From positions 124,001 to 188,000 of the forward strand of contig CAVQVG010000004.1 in the NCBI GenBank assembly GCA_963717125.1: DNA of 64,000 nt, in the 5' to 3' direction. Positions 42,731 to 50,079 of this stretch are shown here, in pieces (the stretch's first letter is position 1; every line of letters starts with the position of its first letter). The notes beneath the pieces were generated by a model. The model made no database searches and was not told the DNA's origin. It saw only the letters and a program-made list of their open reading frames with translations. This stretch comes from RYN-230 sp963717125 (GTDB lineage: Bacteria > Actinomycetota > Actinomycetes > Streptosporangiales > Streptosporangiaceae). Both the position numbers and the translations under genes were made by a program.

Positions 42731-42994
42731 TCACACGATCAGGCTGGGCTGGCTGGGGGTCAGGGCGGCGGGCGGCTGGCCCAGCGCGGCGGCCAGCCGC
42801 GCCAGCGTGCGCGTGCGGCAGCGGCGCTGGCGCACTCGTTCGAGACGGGTCACGGTGGACAAGCCGATCCCCGCCTGGTCGGCGAGTTCGGCTGGGGACA
42901 GGCCGTGCTGGCGGCGTAACTGCCGCACCCGCCTCCCGTCCACGACAGCAAACCAGCGGCCAGAGGTGTCGGTGGGACTGAGAGTGCCGGTCAT
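42731..42994 (-). CDS. Small XRE-family DNA-binding protein
   Basis: The 87-residue protein is a single helix-turn-helix domain (RRVRQLRRQHGLSPAELADQ, GIGLSTVTRLER, TLARLAAALGQPPAAL). Its ATG overlaps the stop of the upstream XRE gene (ATGA) and it ends seven bases before the DUF5753 gene. Possibly an excisionase-like or copy-control regulator of the element. Confidence 0.8.
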   Translation of the reverse strand: MTGTLSPTDTSGRWFAVVDGRRVRQLRRQHGLSPAELADQAGIGLSTVTRLERVRQRRCRTRTLARLAAALGQPPAALTPSQPSLIV

Positions 42995-43464
42995 GTGTGG
43001 CTCATCTCCTTGACGGTGATGGTGGACAAGGCGGCGAGCTGGTCGAGAACCAGCCACGAATTGACGGTGGGGTCGCGGGCCAGGCGGCGCAGCCAGTCCC
43101 CGGTCATGCGGGTGTCCTGGCGGGCAAGCTGGATGAACTGGCGGGCGAGTTGCTGGTGGCGGGCCAGGGTGCGTTGGTCGGTGCAGGCCGGGAACGGCAC
43201 CGTGCCTGGCGCGCGAGGGGCCGGTGCAGCGGGGTCCTCGCGGCCATCGGCCAGGTAGAACGGGGAAACCTTGAGGGCATCGGCCAGGGCGAGGACATAG
43301 TCGGTTCTGCGTAGCGTGCGCTGCCCGGTCTCGACCATGGACACGAACGCGGGCGAGACGCACGCCAGATTCGCTAACGCGACCTGGGACATGCCACGCC
43401 GCAGCCGGACCGTGCGCAGCCGCACCCCAGCGTCATCCCGTGCCGGGTCAATCCTTTTCGTCAC
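42991..43464 (-). CDS. XRE-family regulator
   Basis: The helix-turn-helix is in residues 12-70 (RLRTVRLRRGMSQVALANLA, VSPAFVSMVETGQRTLRRTDYVLALADAL). A helical C-terminal part of about 80 residues follows. GTG 43464 has GAGGGGG upstream. It is the first of three consecutive regulator genes and may control the transfer operon. Confidence 0.85.
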   Translation of the reverse strand: MTKRIDPARDDAGVRLRTVRLRRGMSQVALANLACVSPAFVSMVETGQRTLRRTDYVLALADALKVSPFYLADGREDPAAPAPRAPGTVPFPACTDQRTLARHQQLARQFIQLARQDTRMTGDWLRRLARDPTVNSWLVLDQLAALSTITVKEMSHT

Positions 43465-43533
43465 TAGGCCCCCTCGCTGGTGCGGGGGTCATCGGATGAT
43501 CTGGCCGCGAGGGGCGAGCCCGGTGCCGGGCTC

Positions 43534-43764
43534 TCATGTGGGTGGGACCGACTGGGCGGGCTGACCGAGTGCGGTCCGCAGCTCGTCCGGGTCTGGGGTG
43601 ACGACGGTATGCGGGCCGGGGCCGTCTTCGCGGCGCACGGCCACGAACCGTATGGCGGGTGGTGACGCCTGCCGACCCTCTGGGTGGGTGTCGGCCGGGC
43701 GCGGTTCAGTGTGGATCGCGTAGGTGGGGAAGTCGGTGCGGAGGCTGTCCAGGCTGTCGGTCAT
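43534..43764 (-). CDS. Small element protein, unknown
   Basis: The 76-residue protein begins MTDSLDSLRTDFPTYAIHT and ends with TPDPDELRTALGQ. Short proteins with this start and a D-P-D-E-L/M-R tail are, from memory, common in actinomycete integrative elements next to XRE genes. No motif indicates function. A GGAGG lies 12 bases before the ATG. Confidence 0.6.
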   Translation of the reverse strand: MTDSLDSLRTDFPTYAIHTEPRPADTHPEGRQASPPAIRFVAVRREDGPGPHTVVTPDPDELRTALGQPAQSVPPT

Positions 43765-43997
43765 CCCAGGTCACCCGCCTCCGGTGGGCTCGGTGGTGTG
43801 GTCAGCGAGGTTGCGACCCGGTCGGCTGGCCGGGAGACGTCGCCGGCCGCACTGTGCCTCTGGTTCATCACCACTCCACAGGATCAGAGATCGTTTGTTA
43901 CGGCTTGTGGGGGAATCCTGCCGGGCTGTGAGCGGGGGCGCGGAAGGGTGCATCATGGGGGCAGCGAGGGTGCAATTCAGGGCGTGGAGGGCGGGCG

Positions 43998-45307
43998 ATG
44001 ACGGCCGAGGACCACACCGGCACGCTGGCTGGCAGGCTCGCAGCCGAGCGGGCGGCGCAGCGGTTAAGCAAATGGGAGCTGGCGCGGCGGATCGCGCGGT
44101 ATGTCGATGACCAGTGCCCGACGGTCGAGACACTCGTTTCTTACGTAAAGCGGTGGGAATCGGGCAAATCTGGGATCAGCGAGCGCTACCAGCGTGCTTG
44201 CGCGGCCGCTCTTGGCATGGATACGGACCAGCTATTCGGGCCAGGGCCGCAAGCAGCCCCGACGCCAGCGCCGGACATCGGCGGTGACGTGGGACTGAGT
44301 GATTGGGGCGACATGGAACGCCGGCGGCTGCTGATAGCCACCCTCGGGCTGAGCGCGTTCGCGGCCACTGCCCCGTTAGCCGCGCTGGCTGACCTGGCCG
44401 CGACCAGCGAGCCCCGGGACCTGGCCGACTGGCACATCACCGTCGCGGACCACCTGCACGCCCTGCGCACCCGGCCGCCCGCCCAGGTCCGCGATGATCT
44501 GACCCTCGATCTGCTGCGGCTACGACACCAGATGACCGAGCCCGACGTCAACCTCATTGAGCTAATGCGAATCCTCGCCGCGCTTGCCGTCTTGTACGGC
44601 GGGATGCTGACCCGGCTGGGCGAGCACGGCCCGGCACTGCGCTGGTGGCGGACTGCCGCTCACGCCGCCGACGACTCCGGGGACCTGGACTTGCGGCTCC
44701 TGGTTCGCGCCGAGGCTGCGGGGGCCGGTCTGTACGGCCAGCGGCACCCCTCGACCGTGCTGCAGCTGATGGACGAGATCCAGCGCATCGGCGGCCATAC
44801 GAGGTCGATGTGGGCGACCGATCTCAAGGGAACCCGGGCGAAGGCCCTGTCGTTGCTTGGCCGCCACAACGAGGCCAAGGCAGCCGTCCGGGCCTTGCAC
44901 TCAGCGGCTCCGGGCGACACTCCAGACTGCCCGATCCCGGCAATGTGGCTGCCGGACCAGATCGATTTCGCGGAGAGCTGGGTACTCGCCGCGTCGGGCG
45001 ATGAGCCACGCGCAGGGGAAGCCCGCGAACGGGTGCTGGCCTTCGCGGCGACTACCAGTACAGCGTTAACGTCAATCTGCATGGCGCGCTGGCCACCGTG
45101 GTGAACGGCGGCACGGCCCAGGGCGTGCTGCGCGCCACGGAGATCCTCGACTCGATGCCGCACCGGTACCGCAGCCAGATGATCACCGAGATGGCGAACA
45201 GAGCGCTCTCTGCCGTACCGATGGCGCAAAGACAGTTGCCCGCAGTCCAGGAGTACCGGGAAGTCCTAGCCGCTACCGCCCCGGCCCCGCACGCGATCAC
45301 TGGCTGA
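43998..45307 (+). pseudogene. XRE regulator with TPR-like domain, one frameshift
   Basis: A helix-turn-helix occupies residues 9-75 (LAAERAAQRLSKWELARRIA, ETLVSYVKRWESGKSGIS). A hydrophobic stretch (LIATLGLSAFAATAPLAALA) and helical repeats follow. At 45047 one base is missing; the frame ends at 45104, while the true continuation (DYQYSVNVNLHGALATVV, MPHRYRSQMITEMANRAL) runs to a stop at 45307. GGAGGG precedes the ATG. It is divergent from the minus-strand element operon, so it may be its master regulator. It uses more AT-rich codons than chromosomal neighbours. Confidence 0.8.
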
Positions 45308-45434
45308 CCCTGCGCGGAGCCGGGGTGCTGGCCTGTGCCAACGCGGTTATTGGACAACCATGCACTCGCCAGCGCTGCTCCGGGGCTTGACCTTGACCTC
45401 GCTCGGGCCGCAGGCCCGATCTGGGCTTGACTTT

Positions 45435-45485
45435 GGCCTGGGCTGGCTGCCCGGCCCTCTTGGGGCCGGGCAGCCAGCCCAGGCC
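45435..45485. repeat. Perfect 23-bp inverted repeat, 5-base loop
   Basis: The left arm 45435-45457 starts GGCCTGGGCTGGCTG, the right arm 45463-45485 is its exact complement, and the loop is TCTTG. It lies 128 bases after the XRE-TPR stop. It could act as a bidirectional terminator. Confidence 0.85.
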
Positions 45486-45529
45486 CGGGGGTGGGTTCCC
45501 CGCTTCTTTTGACTTCGTTACGTACCTGA

Positions 45530-45605
45530 GCCGCTTCCGCCGTTCCCGATCTCACCCTCGGGGTTCCCTTGGGGTGGGGGTGAGATCGGGAACGGCGGAA
45601 GCGGC
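45530..45605. repeat. Perfect 28-bp inverted repeat, 20-base loop
   Basis: The left arm 45530-45557 begins GCCGCTTCCGCCGTTC, and the right arm 45578-45605 is fully complementary. The loop (45558-45577) is rich in G and contains GGGGTTCCCTTGGGG. It is the strongest cruciform-forming sequence in the window. Confidence 0.9.
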
Positions 45606-45769
45606 GGCTCCATCACCAAACCCGCAGACCAGCGGGGTAACCGGGGTGGGGTGGTGGCGCACTGTGGCCGCACGGCCAGGCGCATTGCTGTATAGGTGCT
45701 GGCCGGGGTCTGTACGCCTGGCGTGCCCGGCAGGACACGCGGAGGGGTGAGTGCGCCGTGTGCTGAGGT

Positions 45770-45979
45770 TCACCACTGGGTGGGCGGTACGAGTCCGCGT
45801 GAGCGCAACCGGGCGCTGGGGTAGGGCGGGCGGCGGGGGTCCGGGCGGGGTGTGCCCGGACGGTGGGTCCAGAAGGTGAGCGCCCGTAGGGCACCATAGG
45901 GCCGACCCGGGCTGGGCGTGGCGGTGAAGGTGAAACGGACCTGCGCCGGCGCATCGGCGGGGGCGGGTGGGTGGGCCAC
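45770..45979 (-). CDS. Possible small element protein
   Basis: The open frame ends at 45770 and extends upstream of GTG 45979 without a stop to 46141. The translated text (PTYLEPQRLAKVAHPP before the GTG, AQVRFTFTATP and ALRALTFWTHRPG after) looks protein-like rather than a shadow, but there is no ribosome binding site. It may be the remains of a longer gene. Low confidence. Confidence 0.3.
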   Translation of the reverse strand: MAHPPAPADAPAQVRFTFTATPSPGRPYGALRALTFWTHRPGTPRPDPRRPPYPSARLRSRGLVPPTQW

Positions 45980-46143
45980 CTTGGCCAGGCGCTGCGGTTC
46001 CAGGTAGGTGGGCCGCGCGGCTCCCTTGGGAGGTCGCCGCGCGGCCCGGTAGCCGGTCTCCTCGTCCGCTAGGCTGGCGTCACCCGGGTCAGAGCTGGGC
46101 TGTCCACTCGATGACCAGCGCCCGATCTGAGCTGCCCGAGGTT

Positions 46144-46193
46144 AGTTCAGACTCTCCATGTGTCCCTATAGCAACACCAATCAGTTGATCACG
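46144..46193 (-). repeat. Right 50-bp terminal inverted repeat
   Basis: The inverted partner of 36243-36292, with 43 of 50 positions identical. On the plus strand it encodes SSDSPCVPIATPIS and a stop, close to the recombinase's SSDSACVPMTTAIG and stop, but the codons before it are unrelated to the recombinase. Confidence 0.85.
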
Positions 46194-46247
46194 CCCCGCC
46201 AGAAACGAGAGCCTCCCGAGCTACGTCCTATTACTACGATTTGCCGG

Positions 46248-46307
46248 CGAGGGCCTGGCGGGCTGGGGTTAGGGTGCGTGGCCGAGGGCCTGGCGGGCTG
46301 GGGTTAG
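46248..46307. repeat. 25-bp direct repeat carrying promoter boxes
   Basis: Two identical 25-bp copies start at 46248 and 46283, 35 bases apart. Each ends in GGGGTTAG, giving TTAGGGT in the first and TTAGCCT in the second. Confidence 0.85.
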
Positions 46308-46310
46308 CCT
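46305..46310 (+). promoter_or_regulatory. -10 element TAGCCT of the methyltransferase gene
   Basis: TAGCCT is followed by six bases (GCGGGG) and ATG 46317, without a ribosome binding site; leaderless layout. Confidence 0.5.
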
Positions 46311-46316
46311 GCGGGG

Positions 46317-47000
46317 ATGACCGAGGAGCGGGGGAAGCTGGCTAGCCAGGGGAAGCAGGGGGAGCTGGCTGGGCAGGGGGAGCTGGCTGGGCATCCGGAC
46401 CAGGTGCGGTGGGACGCCCGCTACACCGGGTCCGCCCCGTCGTTCCGCCCGCACCCGCTGGCCGAACTGGCCCTAACCCGGGACCTGCCCGCCGGGTCAG
46501 TGGCCGACCTGGCCCTGCCCCGGGACCTGCCCGCCGGGTCAGTGGCCGACCTGGCCTGCGGGCCGTCCGGCAGCGCACTGCTGGCCGCCGCCCGGGGACG
46601 GCAGGTCACCGCCGTCAACGTGTCCAAAGTCGCGCTGGACCTGCTCGGCCAGGAGGCCCGGCGGCGCGGGCTGGCCGACCGGATCACCCTGGTGCACGCG
46701 GACCTGGCGGGCTGGCGCCCGGACCCGGCCGGCTACGCGCTGGTCCTGTGCACCGGCTTCTGGGACCCGGCCGTGTTCGCCGTTGCGGCCGGGGCCGCCA
46801 TCCCCGGCGGAGTGCTCGGCTGGGAAGCGTTCACCGTGGCCGCGCGCCAGGCCCGGCCCACGCTCAACCCCGCCTGGTGTCTCGGCCCGGGCGAGCCCGC
46901 CACCCTGCTCCCGGAGGGCTTCACCGTCCTCACCCAGCACGACCTGCCCGACCCCGAGCACGGCGACCGCCGCCGCCTATCGGCCCGGCGCCGGCCGTAG
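46317..47000 (+). CDS. SAM-dependent methyltransferase with an internal 14-residue duplication
   Basis: After a low-complexity N-terminus (residues 1-27) comes WDARYTGSAPSFRPHPLAEL and motif I (VADLACGPSGSALLAA). A post-I acidic region and a core of normal length follow. Directly before motif I, LALTRDLPAGSVAD is followed by LALPRDLPAGSVAD, the product of a 42-bp tandem duplication, which inserts an extra copy of the first strand. The C-terminal half is Trp/Pro-rich. The substrate is unknown. It lies just outside the right end of the element. Confidence 0.75.
   Translation: MTEERGKLASQGKQGELAGQGELAGHPDQVRWDARYTGSAPSFRPHPLAELALTRDLPAGSVADLALPRDLPAGSVADLACGPSGSALLAAARGRQVTAVNVSKVALDLLGQEARRRGLADRITLVHADLAGWRPDPAGYALVLCTGFWDPAVFAVAAGAAIPGGVLGWEAFTVAARQARPTLNPAWCLGPGEPATLLPEGFTVLTQHDLPDPEHGDRRRLSARRRP
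46467..46550. repeat. 42-bp in-frame tandem duplication inside the methyltransferase gene
   Basis: Two 42-bp units, 46467-46508 and 46509-46550, differ at two positions. They encode the 14-residue repeat before motif I. Confidence 0.9.
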
Positions 47001-47111
47001 TTAGGCGCCGGGCCCGGCCCAGGTTCCCGCCACGTCCTCTCAGGCGTACGAGCGTGTCTCATCGTCGTCTCACTATACGAGAGTAATTGGCTGAGAATAT
47101 GAGACGGATGT

Positions 47112-47117
47112 TAGGGT
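47112..47117 (+). promoter_or_regulatory. -10 element TAGGGT of the second methyltransferase gene
   Basis: TAGGGT, six bases (CGCGGC), then ATG 47124. The region before it is AT-rich for this genome. Leaderless layout. Confidence 0.6.
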
Positions 47118-47123
47118 CGCGGC

Positions 47124-47900
47124 ATGGAGCTGCTCGAATGGGATGCGCGGAGTTACGACGCGCTGCCGCTGCCGCACAAGCGGTGGGGGCCGCAGACCAT
47201 CGGCAGGCTCCAGCTGACCGGACACGAGACCGTCGCGGACGTCGGCTGCGGAACCGGCCGCGACGCGCAGCATCTGCTCCAGCTGCTGCCGGCCGGCCGG
47301 GTGCTGGCCATCGACGGCTCGCAGCAGATGCTCGCGCAGACCCGCAGCCGTCTGGCCAGCCAGACGGACCGGGTGGAGATCGTCCAGGCCGACCTGCGCG
47401 ACGCCGCGCCGGCCGGGCTGGCCGCCCGCCCGCCGGTGGACGCCGTGCTCAGCGTGGCCACGTTGCATTGGCTGCCGGACCACGCGCAGGTGTTCCGCAC
47501 CGTGGCCGGGCTGCTCCGGCCGGGCGGGCAGTTCGCCGCCGAAGCCGGCGGCGCCGGGAACATCGCCAGCGTCGTGGCCGTGCTCAGCGAGCTGGGCGCG
47601 GGCGACGGGACCGGCATCTGGAACTTCGCGGGCGTTCCCGAGACCACGGACAGGCTGGCCGCGGCCGGGTTCACCGGGATCGAGGTCCGGCTGGTGCCGG
47701 ACCCGGCCCGGCTGGACGCGGGCCGCCAGTTCGAGGCCTACCTGGCCACCGTGGTGCTCGGCGCGCACCTGCGCGAGCTGCCGCCGGAGCAGCGCGCCCC
47801 GTTCGTCCGCGCGGTGGCCGGGCGACTGGCCGAGCCGGTCGTGGACTACGTCCGCCTGCAGATCCACGCCACCCGGGCCGAGACCCCACTGCATGAGTGA
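47124..47900 (+). CDS. Trans-aconitate 2-methyltransferase-like methyltransferase
   Basis: The 258-residue protein opens with W-D-A-x-x-Y-D and P-x-x-x-W-G, then motif I VADVGCGTGRDAQHL. VLAIDGSQQMLAQ, DAVLSVATLHWLPDHAQVFRTV and LLRPGGQFAAE follow, a pattern shared with Tam and related small-acid methyltransferases. The C-terminal domain is helical. The activity is inferred from the family only. Its stop overlaps the first of two TGAATnATTCA palindromes. Confidence 0.82.
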   Translation: MELLEWDARSYDALPLPHKRWGPQTIGRLQLTGHETVADVGCGTGRDAQHLLQLLPAGRVLAIDGSQQMLAQTRSRLASQTDRVEIVQADLRDAAPAGLAARPPVDAVLSVATLHWLPDHAQVFRTVAGLLRPGGQFAAEAGGAGNIASVVAVLSELGAGDGTGIWNFAGVPETTDRLAAAGFTGIEVRLVPDPARLDAGRQFEAYLATVVLGAHLRELPPEQRAPFVRAVAGRLAEPVVDYVRLQIHATRAETPLHE

Positions 47901-47935
47901 ATTATTCATTCACACCCAACTACATGAATGATTCA
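47898..47935. promoter_or_regulatory. Two TGAATnATTCA palindromes, possible operators
   Basis: TGAATTATTCA (47898-47908) and TGAATGATTCA (47925-47935) are perfect 11-bp palindromes 27 bp apart, in a short AT-rich island. They lie 130 bases before the CoA-transferase gene and may bind its regulator. Confidence 0.5.
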
Positions 47936-48066
47936 GCCACGCAGTTGTCCCGGGGCGGGGCCGCGTATCCCGGGCCGGGGGAGTCCGCGTGGTTGTCCTG
48001 GGCCGGGGGAGCCGGGCGTGGCGGCTGGCCGGCCGCCCACCGCTCGCTGACTAGCCCGCCGCGATA

Positions 48067-49284
48067 ATGTCCGACATGGTTTCCCAGATCACCGGCCAGG
48101 CCCGCCCCGGCCCGCTGTCCGGGCTGCTCGTCGCGGATTTCGCCCGGGTGCTGGCCGGCCCGTACTGCACCATGCTGCTGGCCGACCTGGGCGCTGACGT
48201 GATCAAGGTGGAGAGCCCGGGCGGCGACGACACCCGCCGCTGGGTGCCCCCCACCCGGGACGGGGTGGCCACCTACTACCTGGCCATCAACCGGAACAAG
48301 CGGTCCGTGGTGCTGGACCTCACCGAGGACGAAGACCTCGCCGCCGCGCACGAGCTGACCCGCCGTGCGGACATCATGGTGCAGAACTTCAAGCCCGGCG
48401 GACTGGCCCGCTTCGGCCTGGACTACGCCGCGGTGCAAGCCCGGAACCCGGCCATCGTGTACGCCTCGATCAGCGGGTTCGGCGCCGGCGCCGGAAAATC
48501 CCTGCCCGGCTACGACGTGCTCGTGCAAGCCGTCTCCGGGCTGATGAGCCTGACCGGCGACCCGGACGGCCCGCCCTACCGCGCGGGCATCTCGCTGGTC
48601 AACATCCTGGCCGGGCTGCACGCCACGGTGGGCATCCTGGCCGCGGTGGCGCACCGGGCGCAGACCGGGGCCGGGCAGCACGTCGAGGTCAACCTGCTGT
48701 CCTCGGCGCTGTCCGGGATGGCCAACCAGTCCAGCGCGTACGCCGCGGGCGGGGTGGTGCCGATGCGGATGGGCAACCTGCACCCCAGCCTGACCCCGTA
48801 CGAGCCGCTGCCGACCGGCGACGGCGACCTGGTCATCGCGGCCGGCAACGACCGCCAGTTCGGCCGGCTGTGCGCGGTGCTCGGCGTGCCCGGGCTGGCC
48901 AGCGACCCGCGGTTCGCGCAGAATGCGAGCCGCACCGCGCACCGCGCCGAGTTGCGCGCGGAGCTCGCCAAGCGGCTGGCCGCGCGCACCTCGGCGCAGT
49001 GGTCCGCGCTGCTCACCGAGGCCGGCGTCCCGTGTGGCCCGATCAACACGGTGGACGGCGGCGTGGCCACCGCGGCCGAGCTGGGCCTGGTGCCGATCGT
49101 CACCGCGGGCGCCGGGCCTGCCGGCATCCCCGGCATCCGCAACCCGATCACGCTGTCCGCCACCCCGCCCGACTACCCGCTCCCGCCGCCCGCGCTCGAC
49201 GAGCACGGCGCCGAGGTCCGCGCCTGGCTGGCCGCGCCACCGGACCGATCCCGCCCATCCCCCCGACCAGGAGAGACCCTATGA
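48067..49284 (+). CDS. CaiB/BaiF-type CoA-transferase
   Basis: The 405-residue class III CoA-transferase has VADFARVLAGPYCTMLLADLGADVIKVESPGGDD, YLAINRNKRSVVLDL and ASISGFG, with nucleophile Asp150 in GYDVLVQAVSGLMSLTG. ATG 48067 and ATG 48076 are both possible; a GATAAT box seven bases before 48076 favours a leaderless start there. It overlaps the citryl-CoA-lyase-like gene by four bases, which suggests CoA transfer onto citrate or a related acid before cleavage. Confidence 0.92.
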   Translation: MSDMVSQITGQARPGPLSGLLVADFARVLAGPYCTMLLADLGADVIKVESPGGDDTRRWVPPTRDGVATYYLAINRNKRSVVLDLTEDEDLAAAHELTRRADIMVQNFKPGGLARFGLDYAAVQARNPAIVYASISGFGAGAGKSLPGYDVLVQAVSGLMSLTGDPDGPPYRAGISLVNILAGLHATVGILAAVAHRAQTGAGQHVEVNLLSSALSGMANQSSAYAAGGVVPMRMGNLHPSLTPYEPLPTGDGDLVIAAGNDRQFGRLCAVLGVPGLASDPRFAQNASRTAHRAELRAELAKRLAARTSAQWSALLTEAGVPCGPINTVDGGVATAAELGLVPIVTAGAGPAGIPGIRNPITLSATPPDYPLPPPALDEHGAEVRAWLAAPPDRSRPSPRPGETL

Positions 49285-50079
49285 CCGAACGCACTGGCCC
49301 GGCTTATCCGACCTCGCTCGGTGACTCGGATGCCGACTCGATCACCGTGCTCGGTCATGACCTGGCGGCCGACCTGATGGGCCAGGTGTCGTTCGGGGAA
49401 CTGGCGTTCTGGCTGGTGACCCAGCGCCGCGGCCCGCGGGCAGGTCCGGGTGTTCGAGGCGGTGCTGGTGGCGCTGGCCGAGCACGGTTTCACGCCAACC
49501 GCGATCGCGGCCCGGCTGACGTACCTGAGCGCGCCCGACTCGGTACAGGGAGCGCTGGCCGCCGGGCTGCTCGGCGGCGGTTCCCGGTTCCTCGGCGTGA
49601 CCGAGGACTGCGGCGCGTTCCTGGCCGCCGCGCTGGCCGAGGCGGGGGAGCAGTTGCCCGCGGACGATGACGACGCGGGCTGGGACGAGATCGCCCGGCG
49701 GGCGGTGCAGCAGGCCAGGGCGGCCGGGAGGTTCGTGCCCGGGCTGGGTCATCCGGTGCACAAGGTCACCGACCCGCGGACCCCGGTGCTGTTCCGGATC
49801 GCCGACGAGGAAGGACTGCGTGGACCGTACCTGCGGCTGTGGGCCGCGGTCGGCCGGGTGCACCCGGCGGTGCTGGGCCGGACCCTGCCGCTGAACGGCG
49901 CCGGCACGTGCGGCGCGGCCCTGGCCGACCTGGGGCTGCCGGTCGAGCTGCTGCGCGGCTTCGCGCTGCTGGCCCGGACGGCCGGGCTGCTCGGCCATCT
50001 GGCCGAGGAGCGGTGGCGGCCGGTCGCCATGGACGTCTACCTGGGCGTCGACCGGAACACCGACTACCACGCACCGTGA
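49281..50079 (+). pseudogene. Citryl-CoA lyase/citrate synthase-like protein, one frameshift
   Basis: From ATG 49281 (GGAGAG upstream) the first 50 residues (ITVLGHDLAADLMGQVSFGELAFWLVTQRR) match actinobacterial citryl-CoA lyase-like proteins. One extra base near 49430 shifts the frame. The continuation reads QVRVFEAVLVALAEHGFTP, GSRFLGVTEDCGAFL and the citrate-synthase-type catalytic His segment GLGHPVHKVTDPRTPVLFRI. The two halves together are the right length (about 265). It overlaps both neighbours by four bases, so the operon context is intact. Either newly broken or a sequence error. Confidence 0.8.

Larger units (their letters stand above)
45308..45769. other. Non-coding region with two long perfect hairpins
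   Basis: I find no convincing gene. Two perfect inverted repeats (23 and 28 bp arms) occupy 45435-45605. This is the likeliest place in the element for an origin, transfer site or strong terminator. Confidence 0.55.
36243..46193. mobile_element. Degenerate serine-recombinase integrative/conjugative-like element
   Basis: The segment holds a large serine recombinase, a J-domain protein, an FtsK/TraB-type ATPase, a replication-relaxation-like gene, three XRE regulators on the minus strand and an XRE-TPR regulator on the plus strand. This is the content of an actinomycete integrative and conjugative element. Imperfect 50-bp inverted repeats define both ends. Gene order is compact, with ATGA-type overlaps from 43464 to 38597. 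At least fifteen one-base frameshifts fall within it, so it is probably no longer mobile unless some are sequence errors. No phage structural genes are present. Confidence 0.75.
45980..46316. other. Right end of the element and promoter region of the next gene
   Basis: This stretch contains the right 50-bp repeat and, from 46248, a duplicated promoter-like segment. A minus-strand open frame (46220-46089) crosses the repeat, reads RDQLIGVAIGTHGESEL and ends ALVIEWTAQL; it has a GGGAGG but no standard start codon. Confidence 0.4.

Noticed and set aside
36243..46193. Reading the terminal repeats as ordinary attL/attR of a serine integrase
   Set aside because: That would require each site to be a near-palindrome and the shared core to be in direct orientation. 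Neither holds; only CATG is common in direct orientation.
49281..50079. Programmed frameshifting as the reason for the broken citryl-CoA-lyase-like and other genes
   Set aside because: None of the shift sites has a slippery heptamer with a downstream structure that I can recognise, and the shifts go in both directions in unrelated genes.
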